DNA from: Hypomesus transpacificus | Taxonomy: Eukaryota; Chordata; Actinopteri; Osmeriformes; Osmeridae | NCBI RefSeq assembly: GCF_021917145.1 | Contig: NC_061073.1 | Location: forward strand, 248,001-312,000 | DNA length: 64,000 nucleotides | Direction: 5' to 3' | Shown: piece by piece, positions 49,449 to 60,762 of the stretch | How the letters are laid out: the number at the start of each line of letters is the position of its first letter | Position numbering within the stretch: position 1 is the first letter of the stretch | Translations under genes and position numbers: made by a program | The notes under the pieces: model-generated | Told to the model about the DNA's origin: nothing | The model's input: only the letters and a program-made list of their open reading frames with translations | Databases searched by the model: none

Positions 49449-51995
49449 TCACTTCCCGGTCACTGTCAGACACTCCAGTCTCTGAGCGGCCTCCTCCGTC
49501 AGAGGCTTGGGCCTCCTCTCAGGGCTGGGCGTGCTGGGGTACTCCCGGTTACCAAAGATGGTGCTGCCCACACGCACGTTGGTGGCCCCCACTTCAATCT
49601 GCAGCACAGGAGCATGGGTCAATACACCTGACAGAAGTTGACACAGTTCATAACAACATATTTATTATATAGTAAATTATACAGGACGACAAACAACTAT
49701 AAAGACATAAATCCTCCAAAACGTAGCTAATCTGAGCAGGTACTGAGGAAACTCACCGCATGCTCAAAGTCTGTGGACATGCCCATGCTGAGCTCCACTT
49801 CCTCCAGGGGAAGCTTTAGACTGTCGCACACTTCCTGTCGCCGACTCAACAGCATCTACATGAACAGACAGGGTGTGGTTACATTGTAGTCCTGTACTAT
49901 GTACTACATTATAGTCATGTACTATGCACTACATGATTGTCCTGTACTACTATATTATATTATATTATAGTGATATATTACTCCGCACTATATCACTGTC
50001 CTGTCCTATATTATAGTCCTGTACCAAATACTACATTATAGTCCTGTACCACATACTATTTCGTAGTCCTACATTATAGTTCACCTGGGCAGGGGGCGGG
50101 GTCACGTGACCTCCTACCTGGAAGTCTGGGTTGGGCCCCTCTGTGATGTCGTATCCGTAGCGACCGATGGTCATGAGCCCAGAAAAGTGCAGGCCAGAGC
50201 AGCGGGTCAGGACGTGTCTCACTGTGTCGGGGGTCTGCTCTGGGGGTAGCCCGTGCTTACCTGGGGAGGGTGCTGGTCAGGATGGCGTAATCTGGTGTGT
50301 GTGTGTGTGTGTGTGAGAGAGGCAGCACTCACTGTCCTCCCCGCTGGTGTTGATCTGCACCATGATGTTAAGTGTGCTGCCTCCTGCTCTGAGCCGCAGC
50401 CACGAGCTGTTCACCCTGTCTGCTAGCCGGGCCGAGTCCACTGTCTCCACCATGAACAGGTTAGGAACACCTGGTGGGGGAGGGGCAGGTTAGGAACACC
50501 TGGGGGGGGGGCAGGTTAGGAACACCTGGAGGGGGGGGGCAGGCTAGGAACAGCTGGAGGGGGGGGCAGGTTAGGAACACCTGGGGGAGGGGTGGGACAG
50601 GTTCTCTACAGACTACAGACACACTGTGCCTGCAACTCACCCAGAAGTTTGTTGACATTATTCTTCTGTAAATGTCCGATAAAATGCCACTTAATTTCTG
50701 GGCACGACTCTAAAATCTAAAATTAGAGAAGTGCATGTTATCTTATTCCACAACACCACAACACCACATCAACATATACAAAATATACGCTTGATCTGCA
50801 CCCTGATCTCTACTCATCACACTTGAAGTACAAACCTGAACATTGGAAGCTTTATCCACCAGCTCATTTACCTGGTGGACAGAGATCACAGTTTAAAACA
50901 CACATACACACACAGTCACACACAACAACACACTCGTCGGCCACTACTGTACCCTCGAGCCTGTTTGCTCAGGAGAGGAAGAAGAAGAGAAGAAGAAGAA
51001 AGGATTTTAATCGCCATGAAAGTTTGCACAGACAAGGAAGTGGGACTCACATAGTTTTCCCCGAAGTTGCGCTGTCCCTGTCGGTACGCCTCAATCACCA
51101 TCTCTGGAGGCTTGGTCTTACTGACGGCCACCAGGCGTGGAGCCACAGCCGGCAGCGTCTGGACACACACACACCGCAAACACACATGCACAGGCCAAAA
51201 CGCATACACAGTGCATAGACACACGTAGCTCATACAGACACAAACAGGCACACACACACACGCATGGGGCAGGGGGATCAGAAATAAGATCTTAGTCCAA
51301 TAACGGAGGCATAAATGGGAGATGAACAACTGGTTATAGGAGCACATCTAGGTCACACATTTCTATCTGCGCGAACATCCTAACCACCTCCTGCTGCGTC
51401 CTTCCACAGGGGGTCGCAGGTAGGTCTCTGAAAGGTCATGTTTTGTTGACCTATCATTCAGAGTTGCTTACCATGGACCTAGAAAACTATGTTATCAGGC
51501 AATCAAGACGTTATCGAGCGCAGAGGAACATCGTGGTGTTTCTGTGGACACTAATACATGGACGCTGACTAGTCAGGCGTAATGCCACCTCCAACGTGTA
51601 ATCAGTAACTATCAAAACAATACTCTAACGACCGGATGTAGATCACCAGGCATAGCTTCCACTTGTTAGCAAAACAGCTCACGTGAAAAAAGGGCTGCAA
51701 AACCTTTCAGTTCCAACTTCAGCAAGGGTGCTGATATAACGTGCATCGTATCATGTTGGGCTCTGTCTACATTCAAAGGTTGAGGCGCTTGCCTTACATA
51801 ACTGATCCTCGGCCGCGTGCATGAGGCACGACTTCTGAAAAGGAGACATTTTCACTGATCTACAGCAAAGCACGAATTCTCCCTAGTGTGAGCTAACCCA
51901 GTTACCTTGGGGCGACGTGCCGCTGCCTGGTTGACCCTGTCCACCACCGCTTGTAACGCCTTTCCAACCTCCTCCGACATTCCTACTTTCCACAT
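49449..51995 (-). CDS. plpbp: PLP-binding protein PLPBP (PROSC, YggS family), 279 aa
   Basis: Eight exons on minus: 51995-51906, 51158-51051, 50871-50836, 50716-50641, 50470-50333, 50260-50118, 49855-49757, 49598-49449; 280 codons including TGA. This conserved single-domain TIM-barrel protein carries pyridoxal phosphate without known catalysis and keeps vitamin B6 homeostasis; human loss causes B6-dependent epilepsy. The PLP lysine is the first Lys of VAVSKTKP (~44). Other family blocks are [46 protein letters not shown] (phosphate-binding loop) and VRVGSTIFG. The start [10 protein letters not shown] matches the vertebrate MWRAG-type start; Met at 51980 is an alternative. Length is near human (275). 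Intron 4 carries copies of the exon 5 acceptor. Confidence 0.96.
50461..50600. repeat. ~27-bp repeat containing the plpbp exon 5 acceptor
   Basis: GGTTAGGAACACCTGG occurs at the true exon edge (50459-50474) and again near 50488, 50515 and 50569, with a variant GCTAGGAACAGCTGG at 50542. On minus each reads CCAG|GTGTTCCTAACC, the acceptor plus the first exon bases. Confidence 0.93.
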
Positions 51996-52862
51996 ACCGT
52001 CAAACCAATGGTAGCGACCGACTATACGTAGCTCACGTCCGAGAGCCACAAGCAGACCATGTCAAAATAAAAGTCCTCAAAAGGACGGTAAGGCGAGTGG
52101 ATAACCTTTAGTATTCTGTTCACAACCTTTGTTTATTACCTGCATTATATCCATAGCATTTTACACAACAATAAACATTTAATATCAGGAACTCTACATA
52201 TTGTACCTGACAATAATTAGCAGGACTACAGATGCCCAATCCACAAGACCTGACATGTGACCTGTTTACTCAGGTGACCGCATCTACTGTGACCAGTGAC
52301 CGTATCTACTGTGACCAATGACAGGACGTCGCTATCGCAGCACTGTAGTATTGAAATGTTCACCGTTCCTGGTAAATAGGCCTCAGACATCCTTGAATCT
52401 GACCACAATATTCTGATGTACTTTCAGCATGCACTACTTGTATCACACTTCAGCTAAAAGCACCTACTAAATGAATACAATTTACAATACATACCCAGGT
52501 GAGTAATACAGCCTAGGTGAGTAATACAGCCTAGGTGAGCGGCTCCAGTGTGTGTGCGGATCACACACACAGCACATTCAAGCACTGATGGTCAATGAGC
52601 AACAAAGTGAGAAAAACCAACCTTCAACTTTATTCACAAGAGATATCACAAATTCCAACCTTTCAAAAATGTAAGATTCTTATAAAAAAAACAACAACAA
52701 AAAACAAACAACTACCATCAGATAACTAAACAACCTTCCTAAGAATGAAAGAAGGAGGTGAAGCAGGTTAGGAAGGAGAGGAGGAGTAAAGCTGTAGGTC
52801 AGCAGGCGGGGGGTCTGGGGCGGGGAATCCGGGGCGTCTAGGGCGGGGCATCAAGGGCGTCC
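51996..52862. other. plpbp promoter side and snrpg 3' flank
   Basis: About 52000-52080 should hold the plpbp 5' end. No gene is seen between 52080 and 52620. CTTTATTCAC near 52628 gives AATAAAG on minus and likely marks the end of the snrpg transcript; 52790-52862 is its G/C-rich 3' UTR. Confidence 0.5.
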
Positions 52863-55220
52863 TCACACCCTCTCCAGGGCCTCAAGCATGATGATGCTGT
52901 TGCCTCTGATCACCTGCAGGAACAACAATGTTTTAATTTAGGTTTACTGATCACCTGCAGAGAGACGTACACAGATCGCACTGAAGACTTATCACACTAA
53001 CAAAGACCAGTTGTTAAGGTACAACAGGCTTTTTTGTGCCTATTGCCTCAACTAAACTAGGTGTTATGGAGGTACCAGGGGAAAAGGGGGGTTGTGGATG
53101 TACCAGGGGGAGGGGGGGTTGTGGATGTACCAGGGAGAGGGGGGGTTGTGGAGATACCAGGGGGAGGGGGGGGTTGTGGAGGTACCAGGGGGAGGGGGGG
53201 TTGTGGAGATACCAGGGGGAGGGGGGGGTTGTGGAGGTACCAGGGGGAGGGGGGGTTGTGGAGATACCAGGGGGAGAGGGGGGTTGTGGATGTACCAGGG
53301 GGAGGGGGGGGGGGGGTTGTGGAGATACCAGGGGGAGAGGGGGTTGTGGAGATACCAGGGGGAGGGGGGGGTTGTGGAGATACCAGGGGGAGAGGGGGTT
53401 GTGGAGATACCAGGGGGAGGGGGGGGTTGTGGATGTACCAGGGGGAGAGGGGGGTTGTGGATCTACCAGGGGGAGAGGGGGGTTGTGGATGTACCAGGGG
53501 GAGGGGGGGTTGTGGAGATACCAGGGGGAGGGGGGGGTTGTGGAGGTACCAGGGGGAGAGGGGGGTTGTGGAGGTACCAGGGGGAGGGGGGGGGTTGTGG
53601 AGGTACCAGGGGGAGGGGGGGTTGTGGAGATACCAGGGGGGGGGGGGGGGGGGTTGTGGAGATACCAGGGGGAGAGGGGGGTTGTGGATGTACCAGGGGG
53701 AGGGGGGGGGTTGTGGAGATACCAGGGGGAGAGGGGGTTGTGGAGGTACCAGGGGGAGAGGGGGTTGTGGAGGTACCAGGGGGAGAGAGGGGTTGTGGAG
53801 ATACCAGGGGGAGAGAGGGGTTGTGAAGGTACCAGGGGGGTTGTGGAGGTACCAGGGGGAGAGGAGGGTTGTGGATGTACCATGGGGGGGAGGGGGGTTG
53901 TGGATGTACAAGGGGGAGAGGGGGGTTGTGGATGTACCAGGGGGAGAGGGGGGTTGTGGATGTACAAGGGGGAGAAGGGGGTTGTGGATGTACCAGGGGG
54001 AGAGGGGGGGAGGTGAAGGTACCAGGGGGAGAGGAGGGGGTTGTGGATGTACCAGGGGGAGAGGGGGTCAGATGGCTGAGCGGTGAGGGAGTCGGGCTAG
54101 TAATCAGAAGGTTGCCGGATCGATTCCCCGCCGTGCCAATGTTGTGTCCTTGGGCAAGGCACTTCACCCTACTTGCCTCGGGGGAATGTCCCTGTACTTA
54201 CTGTAAGTCGCTCTGGATAAAAACGTCTGCTAAATGACTAAATGTAAATGTAAATGAAGGTACCAGGGGGAGAGGAGGGAGGTACTGACCACCATGCCGA
54301 TGCCGTTCTGCTGTCCCCCGGGTGCCATCTCCAAGCAGTCGTCCATGACCAAGTTCATGAAGGGGTCGAACCCTCTCAGGATGCCCTGCACATGTCTGCC
54401 CCCATTCAGCTTCACTGCGAGGGTGAGACGACATGCTACCATGAGCATGTACACTATCCAAAACACTCGTGACACACTACTCCTGCACCACGAAAAAGCA
54501 CTGATACATCACAAAGCTCCCTTAGGTTTTTACTTTATTTTATTACAAAGAGCGGCAAAATGAGACAGGATTTACCACATAATCGAAACTAAGATTTTTG
54601 GATTAGTAGGGATTAAGACAACGAATGATGAGTTGAGCCATGTTTGAGTATTAACCATAGGTACTCTCACTCTAAACCTATTCATGACAAATAGACCTTG
54701 AGAAGTGAATATAAACACGTGACCTTAGGATGTAAGCGTTATACTAAAATCCAGTCGATCTTCTAGAATCTGGATGATCTTTAGTATACTCACATGAAAG
54801 TTTCTTGTCCATGAACCTGGAATGAACAAACGGATAGTAAGACATCATATCAAAATAGATGTATTGTTCCCTACCGTTAGCTACGTCGGCTAGCAAAACC
54901 CGACCATCAAATTGCTAACTAATTAGCTACCTAGCTTTCTTAGTTCCAAGGAAACTATGCCACACCTCGGTTTTGTTTGCTACAGTACTCAAACTTTAGT
55001 TTGCGTTTGGACCTACCCACCACCATTGAGCCAGTAGCGTTATATTAAACATGTCATAATATCTGTTACAGCTAGCGTTAGCCTAGTCTACTCATTTAGG
55101 TAGCTAGAGTTAGCTAGCGTACCTGATATATGAAGTTCTGAGCTATATTTAAAGCAGCGTAAAACCACAACACAAAACGGCATCTTACTTTTTAAGCTCT
55201 GGTGGATGTGCTTTGCTCAT
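52863..55220 (-). CDS. snrpg: Small nuclear ribonucleoprotein G (SmG), 76 aa
   Basis: Four exons on minus: 55220-55189, 54816-54794, 54414-54290, 52913-52863; 77 codons including TGA. SmG is one of seven Sm proteins that form the ring on U1, U2, U4 and U5 snRNA. The start is [20 protein letters not shown]. The Sm1 motif holds [20 protein letters not shown] with D and N at the RNA-contact positions, and Sm2 is [17 protein letters not shown]. The protein differs from human only at a few positions around [15 protein letters not shown]. Exon 2 is only 23 bp. Intron 3 (1.4 kb) is almost wholly a tandem array with a SINE inside. Confidence 0.98.
53075..54062. repeat. ~30-bp G-rich minisatellite in snrpg intron 3, ~1 kb
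   Basis: About 33 units of GGTTGTGGAGATACCAGGGG plus GAGGGGG, with GATGTACC and GAGGTACC variants. The plus strand carries four or more G-runs per 60 bp (G-quadruplex prone). The array continues for one unit after the SINE, at 54257-54285. Open frames up to 341 residues on both strands are artefacts. Confidence 0.96.
54066..54256 (+). mobile_element. tRNA-derived SINE, full length (reference copy of this window)
   Basis: The A box TGGCTGAGCGG and B box GATCGATTCCC (one change from GGTTCGATTCC) are in a tRNA(Leu/Ser)-like head. The body is CCTTGGGCAAGGCACTTCAC and the tail AAAACGTCTGCTAAATGACT then AAATGTAAATGTAAATG. It is inserted in the snrpg intron 3 minisatellite. Confidence 0.93.
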
Positions 55221-56540
55221 GATTTATTCCTTTAATTCAGCTTAATAACGACGACAGCAGCGTCTCTTCGTATGGTTCACGTTTGAGAAAGATGCGGCGG
55301 AAAGCATGCGTTTGTGCACCGGCGGAAGTTAGCTAGAACGACTTTCCTACAGTTTCCGGTAGATCGCCACTGTGTGGACGAAGAAGAGAATATTAAAATA
55401 GCGAGACCAGTAGTTCTCCCAACACTACTAATGAAATGCAATACAATCGAACGCTCATTGTTCCTTTGATCAAACATGTTGCTAATTACAGTTCAATTAA
55501 ACCTAAGTCATACCAAATATAAAACAACAAACGAAATTGGTTCCCTTTAGACAGCCTGTTAAAGCTTAAACAGTTAAAAGGTTGCTGCTTTATGCTGCCT
55601 CGCAGTTCGGACCAGTGGGTCAACGGTCCGAAGCGGGTGGCCTATTACATATCTGAGGAGCGAGTTTCACAGGTTCACAACCGTTACAAACAGGACACCA
55701 AAAAGTCTGCGTTTTTTTTCGAAAATATTTTTTTTACTTTTCAAAACTTTTTTCACATACAGTGAAAGGAGATGAAAACAGAAAAGCCCATAACAGAGTA
55801 AAGCAGATCAGAGTACAGTAGAGTAGTCCTCTTCCACTACTCATTAATTATGAAACCTTAAAAAAAAAAAGTATAGTAAAGTGTATTTACTGAGAGTATG
55901 TTTTATTGAGGTATATTCTTAAAAAAAAAAAAATAACACCACCACCACAAAACTCATACAAAAGCGCCTTCCAAAGTGGAAATTGTTCATTAGAGTTTCT
56001 ACTCATTCTTATTACATGTTCACGGTAATAGTAAGAGACCATAGAGGGAAACCATAGAGAAGGATCTAAAAGGATTATCAAGCAACTCCTGCTTGTTATT
56101 GCATAGCTAGATGGGATTCCAGGGTCTATCTAGAGCGGAATGAGAGAGGCAGTGTTGCTGAATCTAAGTTATATTCAACAGCACCACAACAGTAGGATGG
56201 AGACAGCTGAACTAGAGCAACACTACAATCAGCAGCTTCATCTGCATCCCTGCATGTCTCTAACCATAGAGATACTGCCTTGTCTCTAACCATAGAGATA
56301 CACTACATTCAAACTGCACCTATGGGGAAAGGAAGTAGTCTGGATAGGGAACTATAAAAAAGAAGTAACAAACCAGAACATGATCCTTAACAACCCCCTC
56401 CCCCCAAACCTATCCTCCCCCCAGATCTACCCCCAAACCTACCCTAATCTCTGTTCTGGAATAAGGTTAGGGTTAGGGAATAAGGCAATCAAAGTGAAGA
56501 CATGACAGACTTGTCAGGCCTTGTAGAAGTGTGTGTCCAG
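55221..56540. other. snrpg promoter side and zinc-finger gene 3' flank
   Basis: 55221-55400 is unique and should hold the snrpg promoter. 55690-55860 resembles the dispersed repeat at 1670-1900. 55860-56540 could be the 3' UTR of the zinc-finger gene (TTTATT at 55899 gives AATAAA on minus). Poly-A runs occur at 55860 and 55920. No other gene is seen. Confidence 0.5.
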
Positions 56541-57953
56541 TCAGGCCTTGTAGAGGTGTGTGTGTGTGGGCGTGGCATGCTCATCCTCCTCCACCCTGGC
56601 CAGCAGGTGGACCTGGCAGTGCAGCAGGAAGGCATCCAGGGAGCAGAAGGGCTGCTGGCAGGGCATGCAGTGGTACAGCCTTTGCCTGCGGGCCCCAGGG
56701 CCCCTGCACACCTCCATGTCCTGGCTGCACACACAGCAGCACCTACGCCGCACCGATGCCTGGTGGAGCTCCGCGTGCTCCCGCAGCGACGCCCTCTGGG
56801 AGAACACCTCCGCACACGACGGGCAGGGGAACTCTCCCTCCTCCTCCTCCTCCTCCCGGCCCTGCTCTCTCTTGGGCCTCCCCGGCCCGCTCCCGCCCGG
56901 CCTTCGGCCCCTTGGTCTTCGGCCCCTCCGCCTCCCCTCCCCCAGCGGGGGGTCTCTACAAGGGCCAGGTTTCCTCTCTGCCAGCCTGGGGCTGTCATGG
57001 GCCTGGCTGCTGTGCTGCTTGGCATGAGCCCGGAGAGAGAGGTGGTGCAGGAAGACCTTCCCACAGGTGGAGCAGGCGTAGGTCTCCCCCTTCCTGCGCT
57101 TGCTGGCCAGCGGCCGCGCGTCCCAGCGCAGAGCCGGCTCCCGGCTGTGCTTCTCCTTCCTGTGCAGGTACAGCTTGGCTGTGCTCACAAACACCATGTC
57201 ACACGAGCGGCATGACAGCACCTTCTGTCTGTCCAGAGAGACTCCTGGCAGCCTACCGCCACCCCTCCCTGCCCCCCTCCCCCTCCCGCCTCCTCGCCCC
57301 CCCCGCCCACCAGGGCCCCTGCTCTTCCTCTTCTTCTCCAGGATCCACTCGCTGGCATGGTTGCTCCTCAGGTGGGAGGACAAGCCTGCCGAGGAGCGGA
57401 TACTCCTTTCACAGTGGGGGCACTGGACCGAGGCAGGAGAGTCAGGGTCAGGTGAGTCAGGGTCAGGTGAGTCAGGGTTAGGAGAGTCAGGATCAGGTGA
57501 GTCAGGGTCAGGTGAGTCAGGGTCAGGTGAGTCAGGGGGCCCTGCATCGGAGTCAGGGGCGGAGGCAGGGGCAGGAGACTGTAGGAGAGAGGCGGTAGGG
57601 GGAGGGGTGTGAGGGAGACCAGAGCTCGGGGGAGGGGAGTGAGGGAGACCGGTCTGTTCCTCCAGGCAGATGTGGAGCTGTAGGGACGACAGCAGAGAAA
57701 AGCCCCTGCCGCAGGACAAACACTGGTGGGGCTTGGGCAGGGAGTGGCCCTCCTGATGGTGCTGGCACAGCTCTGCCATGTCAGGGAAGCCCTGGCTGCA
57801 TTCTGCACTGGTGCGGGAGGCGGCGAGGGAGCTGTCGTGCTCCGCCTGGGCCACCAGCTGGGCAAGCCTGGTCAGAGTCCCCCCCGGGGGCAGAGAGCCA
57901 CGGAACGATTCCTGGGCCCTGGTTCTGGTCCAGCTGTAGGGAACTGCATCCAT
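56541..57953 (-). CDS. C2H2 zinc-finger protein, 470 aa, single coding exon
   Basis: One uninterrupted minus-strand frame. Finger-like modules lie at about residues 78-95 (CLSCGRGF..LH.C, last ligand Cys), 178-199 (CPHC..HLRSNH), 248-269 (CRSC..HRKEKH), 293-314 (CSTCGKVF..HAKQH), 377-397 (CPSC..HAELH) and 429-449 (CMPC..HCQVH). A DSPDP repeat (141-172) comes from a 15-bp tandem DNA repeat. Arg/Gly-rich stretches lie at 212-234 and 341-362, the latter with AT-hook-like RGRRPGG and PGRPKR. Most linkers are long and lack TGEKP, so the fingers act singly rather than as a KRAB-type array. It is probably a nuclear DNA-binding regulator; I do not recognise the orthologue. The sequence upstream of the ATG lacks an obvious promoter, so a non-coding first exon near 58.9 kb is likely. 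Confidence 0.85.
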   Translation of the reverse strand: MDAVPYSWTRTRAQESFRGSLPPGGTLTRLAQLVAQAEHDSSLAASRTSAECSQGFPDMAELCQHHQEGHSLPKPHQCLSCGRGFSLLSSLQLHICLEEQTGLPHSPPPSSGLPHTPPPTASLLQSPAPASAPDSDAGPPDSPDPDSPDPDSPDPDSPNPDSPDPDSPDPDSPASVQCPHCERSIRSSAGLSSHLRSNHASEWILEKKRKSRGPGGRGGRGGGRGRGAGRGGGRLPGVSLDRQKVLSCRSCDMVFVSTAKLYLHRKEKHSREPALRWDARPLASKRRKGETYACSTCGKVFLHHLSLRAHAKQHSSQAHDSPRLAERKPGPCRDPPLGEGRRRGRRPRGRRPGGSGPGRPKREQGREEEEEEGEFPCPSCAEVFSQRASLREHAELHQASVRRRCCCVCSQDMEVCRGPGARRQRLYHCMPCQQPFCSLDAFLLHCQVHLLARVEEDEHATPTHTHLYKA

Positions 57954-59000
57954 ACTACCCCACTCTTGACACAGGGAAGAGGGATACTAAATGAGTGTAC
58001 TACAGTATGTACATACAGATACATAATGAAACCACATAATCTCACTCTGGTGAAATTTGGTAGCCCTACTTCCTCTCATCTCCAGTTGAAAATTATTAAA
58101 ATGTTAAGCTTGACTGGGGAATGCTACCTTGTAGTGTTGCTAGTCAACGTCCTATGCATTCACACTGGGACACGGTTTAAACACAGTTGAAAGAGCTATC
58201 TGCTAGCGCTCTTACCCTTGGCTTTAGTCAGCTAACTCAGTTTCTTACCCCACTGCTAGATAGTTGTAGTCAGCTAGGCCAACTCACTTTGCTACTGCTA
58301 TATAGCTTGTCAGCTACTGCAGTTAGCATGTATCTCTAGGATAGTAGTGACGTAGCTTCTACATGATAGATAGCTAGCGCTAGCCAAGTTCTGCTAACCG
58401 TCAGAGCCTGTAGCTAGGCTACAATACAGTAGCTAGCCATAGTAACCAACTGATTTAGTTGTTGATAAAGCAGATGCCTGAACATCAATTTAGCCTACTT
58501 CCCATCCGAACTAAAGCTGACAGCTTTAAGGTTGGCTAGCTTGCTTAGAAATGTCGACGCTAAATTACGCGCTAGTAAGCATCACACCAGATATGCTTGA
58601 TGTCTGCTTGCGAGCAAGTCTATGTGTAGTCAGTACATTTCCTTGTTTATCGTCCACGGATTCTCGTCGTGATGGGCATTGGGTCTAGTCTAGATAGCGC
58701 ATGTTAGCTGGATAGGCTATATTGCTATTAGTTGTAGCACTAACCTACTGTACATCATTGCTACACTTTTAATGCTACGCACTCTACTCTTGCATCGCAG
58801 CCAGCCTACCTTAGCACTCAATCACACACGACGGCAACGTGCACGGCAAAAATCCAGCGACACCGTACCTGGTTACGGAAAGTTTGGTTTCATTCTCCCG
58901 TAACGTGACCAGCGTTTGGCAAAGTAATGCCAGTGCGTGTAGTACTTTGACGACTACAAGCCCCAGAATTCCTAGCGAGTCGGGATAAGGGCCTGGTATC
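57954..59000. other. Upstream region or first intron of the zinc-finger gene
   Basis: No coding exon is seen. It is rich in GCTAGC/TAGCTA words. 58860-58960 is a plausible promoter or first-exon zone. No element recognised. Confidence 0.45.
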
Positions 59001-59004
59001 ATAA

Positions 59005-59142
59005 GGTGTGTTCGACTTCATGCAGTGCCGGTGGCGCCGACAGTCGGCTGCAGCCGGCTGCCTTGAAGCCGAGAATACCATTGGCTGCTTCAAGTCAGCC
59101 GGGCTGAAGGCGACGCCTGCGCTGCAAGAAGTCGAACACACC
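59005..59142. mobile_element. Fold-back MITE, 138 bp, perfect 15-16-bp TIR
   Basis: Left end AGGTGTGTTCGACTTC and right end GAAGTCGAACACACCT are exact complements. ATA lies on both sides (59001-59003 and 59144-59146). The interior is GC-rich with further pairing (GGCTGCAGCCGGCTG). A related end, CTGTGTTCGACATCGGCTGC, occurs at 61712. Confidence 0.8.
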
Positions 59143-59269
59143 TATAGATATATATAAACACTAGATGTCTCGCCCTTATGAATAATTCTTTTATTTTATT
59201 TTATAGAAGCAAGTTGACTGTAGCAAGATGGCCGCCATGTGCAGACGTTCTAGACTCCGCCGTAAGACA

Positions 59270-59412
59270 TTAAGCTATGTCTACTACCGCGCACTTGTGC
59301 ACTTCGAGCACTGACTTTCAGTGATTAGGGCTCTTCACTCACAAACCCTGCAGAATTCAGTGCACTGAAAGTACCCGGATGGTGCACTGCAAACGGTCCA
59401 AATAAACAGTGT
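59270..59412. mobile_element. Dispersed element with CTACTACCGCGCACTTGTGC end
   Basis: It matches 61005-61155 in inverse orientation almost base for base (GTGCACTTCGAGCACTGACT, TTCAGTGCACTGAAAGTACC, TGTACAACGATGGACACTAC). No coding sequence. Confidence 0.75.
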
Positions 59413-59558
59413 ACAACGATGGACACTACTCAAGCCCTCGCCCCTCGGCTTGAAGCAACGGCCCCGATGGATGTAGGTAGTATTGCATGTACGGTTAGGT
59501 TTCCGACTCTTCCGGTCGTTTTTATTCTATTAACTCCATTCAACATTTACAAAACTAT

Positions 59559-60339
59559 TAGCCTGACGTTGTCATACTCATAATTCTAGTCAGAATATGA
59601 GTCTGAGAACTCTCTGTTGGGCTTTGACTACAGGGCGTGTTTCAAACGAGCATGGAAAACAAATGCCTCTTCGCTCAATTGGATAGATCTACAACCAATC
59701 AGAGCAACAGAGTATGTGACGTATGTTAAGCACCGCATAGTTGTTGTCAACAGAACTAAACTACAAGCAGACTTGAAGTATGCTTGAAGAATGAATACAA
59801 ACGATTTTTGCCGGTGTTGTAAAATTAATTTAAGGGTAGGGAGAGTACTTGTTCACACAGTCAACCTTTTTGAGCGAAACAATAAAGGGCAATGCATATA
59901 CGAAGTTCTCCGTTTAGGATTACAACTCCATCGGGGCCAGCTGATAAATTAAACTTTTACCGAATCCCGTAGGAAGGACGGCAAAAACATATTTTCCATC
60001 GACAAATGCCTTGATTGCGTCTCTCTGTTCCTCTTTCAAAATTAATGCGCTGTCGATGTCTTCTAAAACAGACCCAATGGCAGAATCACAACATCCCAGA
60101 TCTCCAGCGGTAGCCATGTTTGTTCAAAACTAATTCAACTTAAGCGCTCTTTTGTGACGTGGGTGATTACGTTACTGTTGATCATCTGTCCATCATCGTA
60201 TAAAGCCCGCCCTGGCAATTTCATTGGTTCGCCCAGATTCTGGTTTTCTGTAGTTGGTCCCCAATACGAGACCCTCCAGACCCAATTTCCCGAACAAATT
60301 TATTTTGGGCGGGGAGAAGTTGGGCTGGCAGCCAGGCTA
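59559..60339 (-). mobile_element. TIR element, copy 3, carrying a helicase N-terminal fragment
   Basis: It begins TAGCCTGACG and ends CCAGGCTA, and is flanked by an exact 9-bp duplication CAAAACTAT (59550-59558 and 60340-60348). Copies 1 and 2 lack the internal ~400 bp. Within it, minus-strand 60117-59920 encodes 65 residues with a superfamily-2 helicase Walker A (VLPTGFGKSLIYQL) and a preceding Q-motif-like KEEQRDAIKAF, as in RecQ-type enzymes. The 9-bp duplication recalls Mutator-like transposons, but I cannot assign the superfamily. Confidence 0.82.
59920..60117 (-). pseudogene. RecQ-like helicase fragment inside the TIR element
   Basis: The frame starts MATAGDLGCCDSAIGSVLED and reaches the Walker A lysine (FGKS) and QLAPMEL before a stop. 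Only motif I of the helicase core is present, so it cannot be a working enzyme. It is either a truncated remnant of a transposon-encoded helicase or a captured host exon. Confidence 0.7.
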
Positions 60340-60762
60340 CAAAACTATCTCCCCCAATAATTTTTGTTTGATTCTCGAACCTGGCTCATACTACTAGCTT
60401 TTGCATAGAATAATCTTTCACGATTTTTGCTAAGTTTGAAACCAATCCGAAATGGGTAAACTAGCAACCCATTTATTTGCTTAGTCAATGAAAGTTGCCT
60501 GCAAATGTGCTGGCGGATACTAACAGGGCACAAGCACAAAAGTTCACATTGGCCGATAGCCGATTTACATGAGCTCTCGGAGCTAGGGAAAAAAAGAGCC
60601 GCTGTTTAAAGTTAGACAGGAAGACACGGAAGTGGAAAGATGGCCGCGTCCAGTCTCGCGATCTCGTTTTCCTCACTGCGCCACTGAGCACTTTTCATAG
60701 AAATGAATGGGGACGCCATCTTGGAAGACTAAAGTAGCTTACTCTAGTTATATTAACTCTAT

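Noticed and set aside
53014-54086. Six-frame open stretches of 240-340 residues in the snrpg intron
   Set aside because: The unit is about 30 bp and G-rich with no stop codons, so every frame stays open; there is no splice or start support.
54066-54256. A functional tRNA gene
   Set aside because: A and B boxes exist, but the acceptor stem does not close and the SINE body and tail follow; it is a tRNA-derived SINE.
57100-57612. Plus-strand frames opposite the zinc-finger gene (ESGSGESG repeats)
   Set aside because: Shadow of the minus-strand coding sequence; the minus frame has ordered C2H2 fingers and explains the region.
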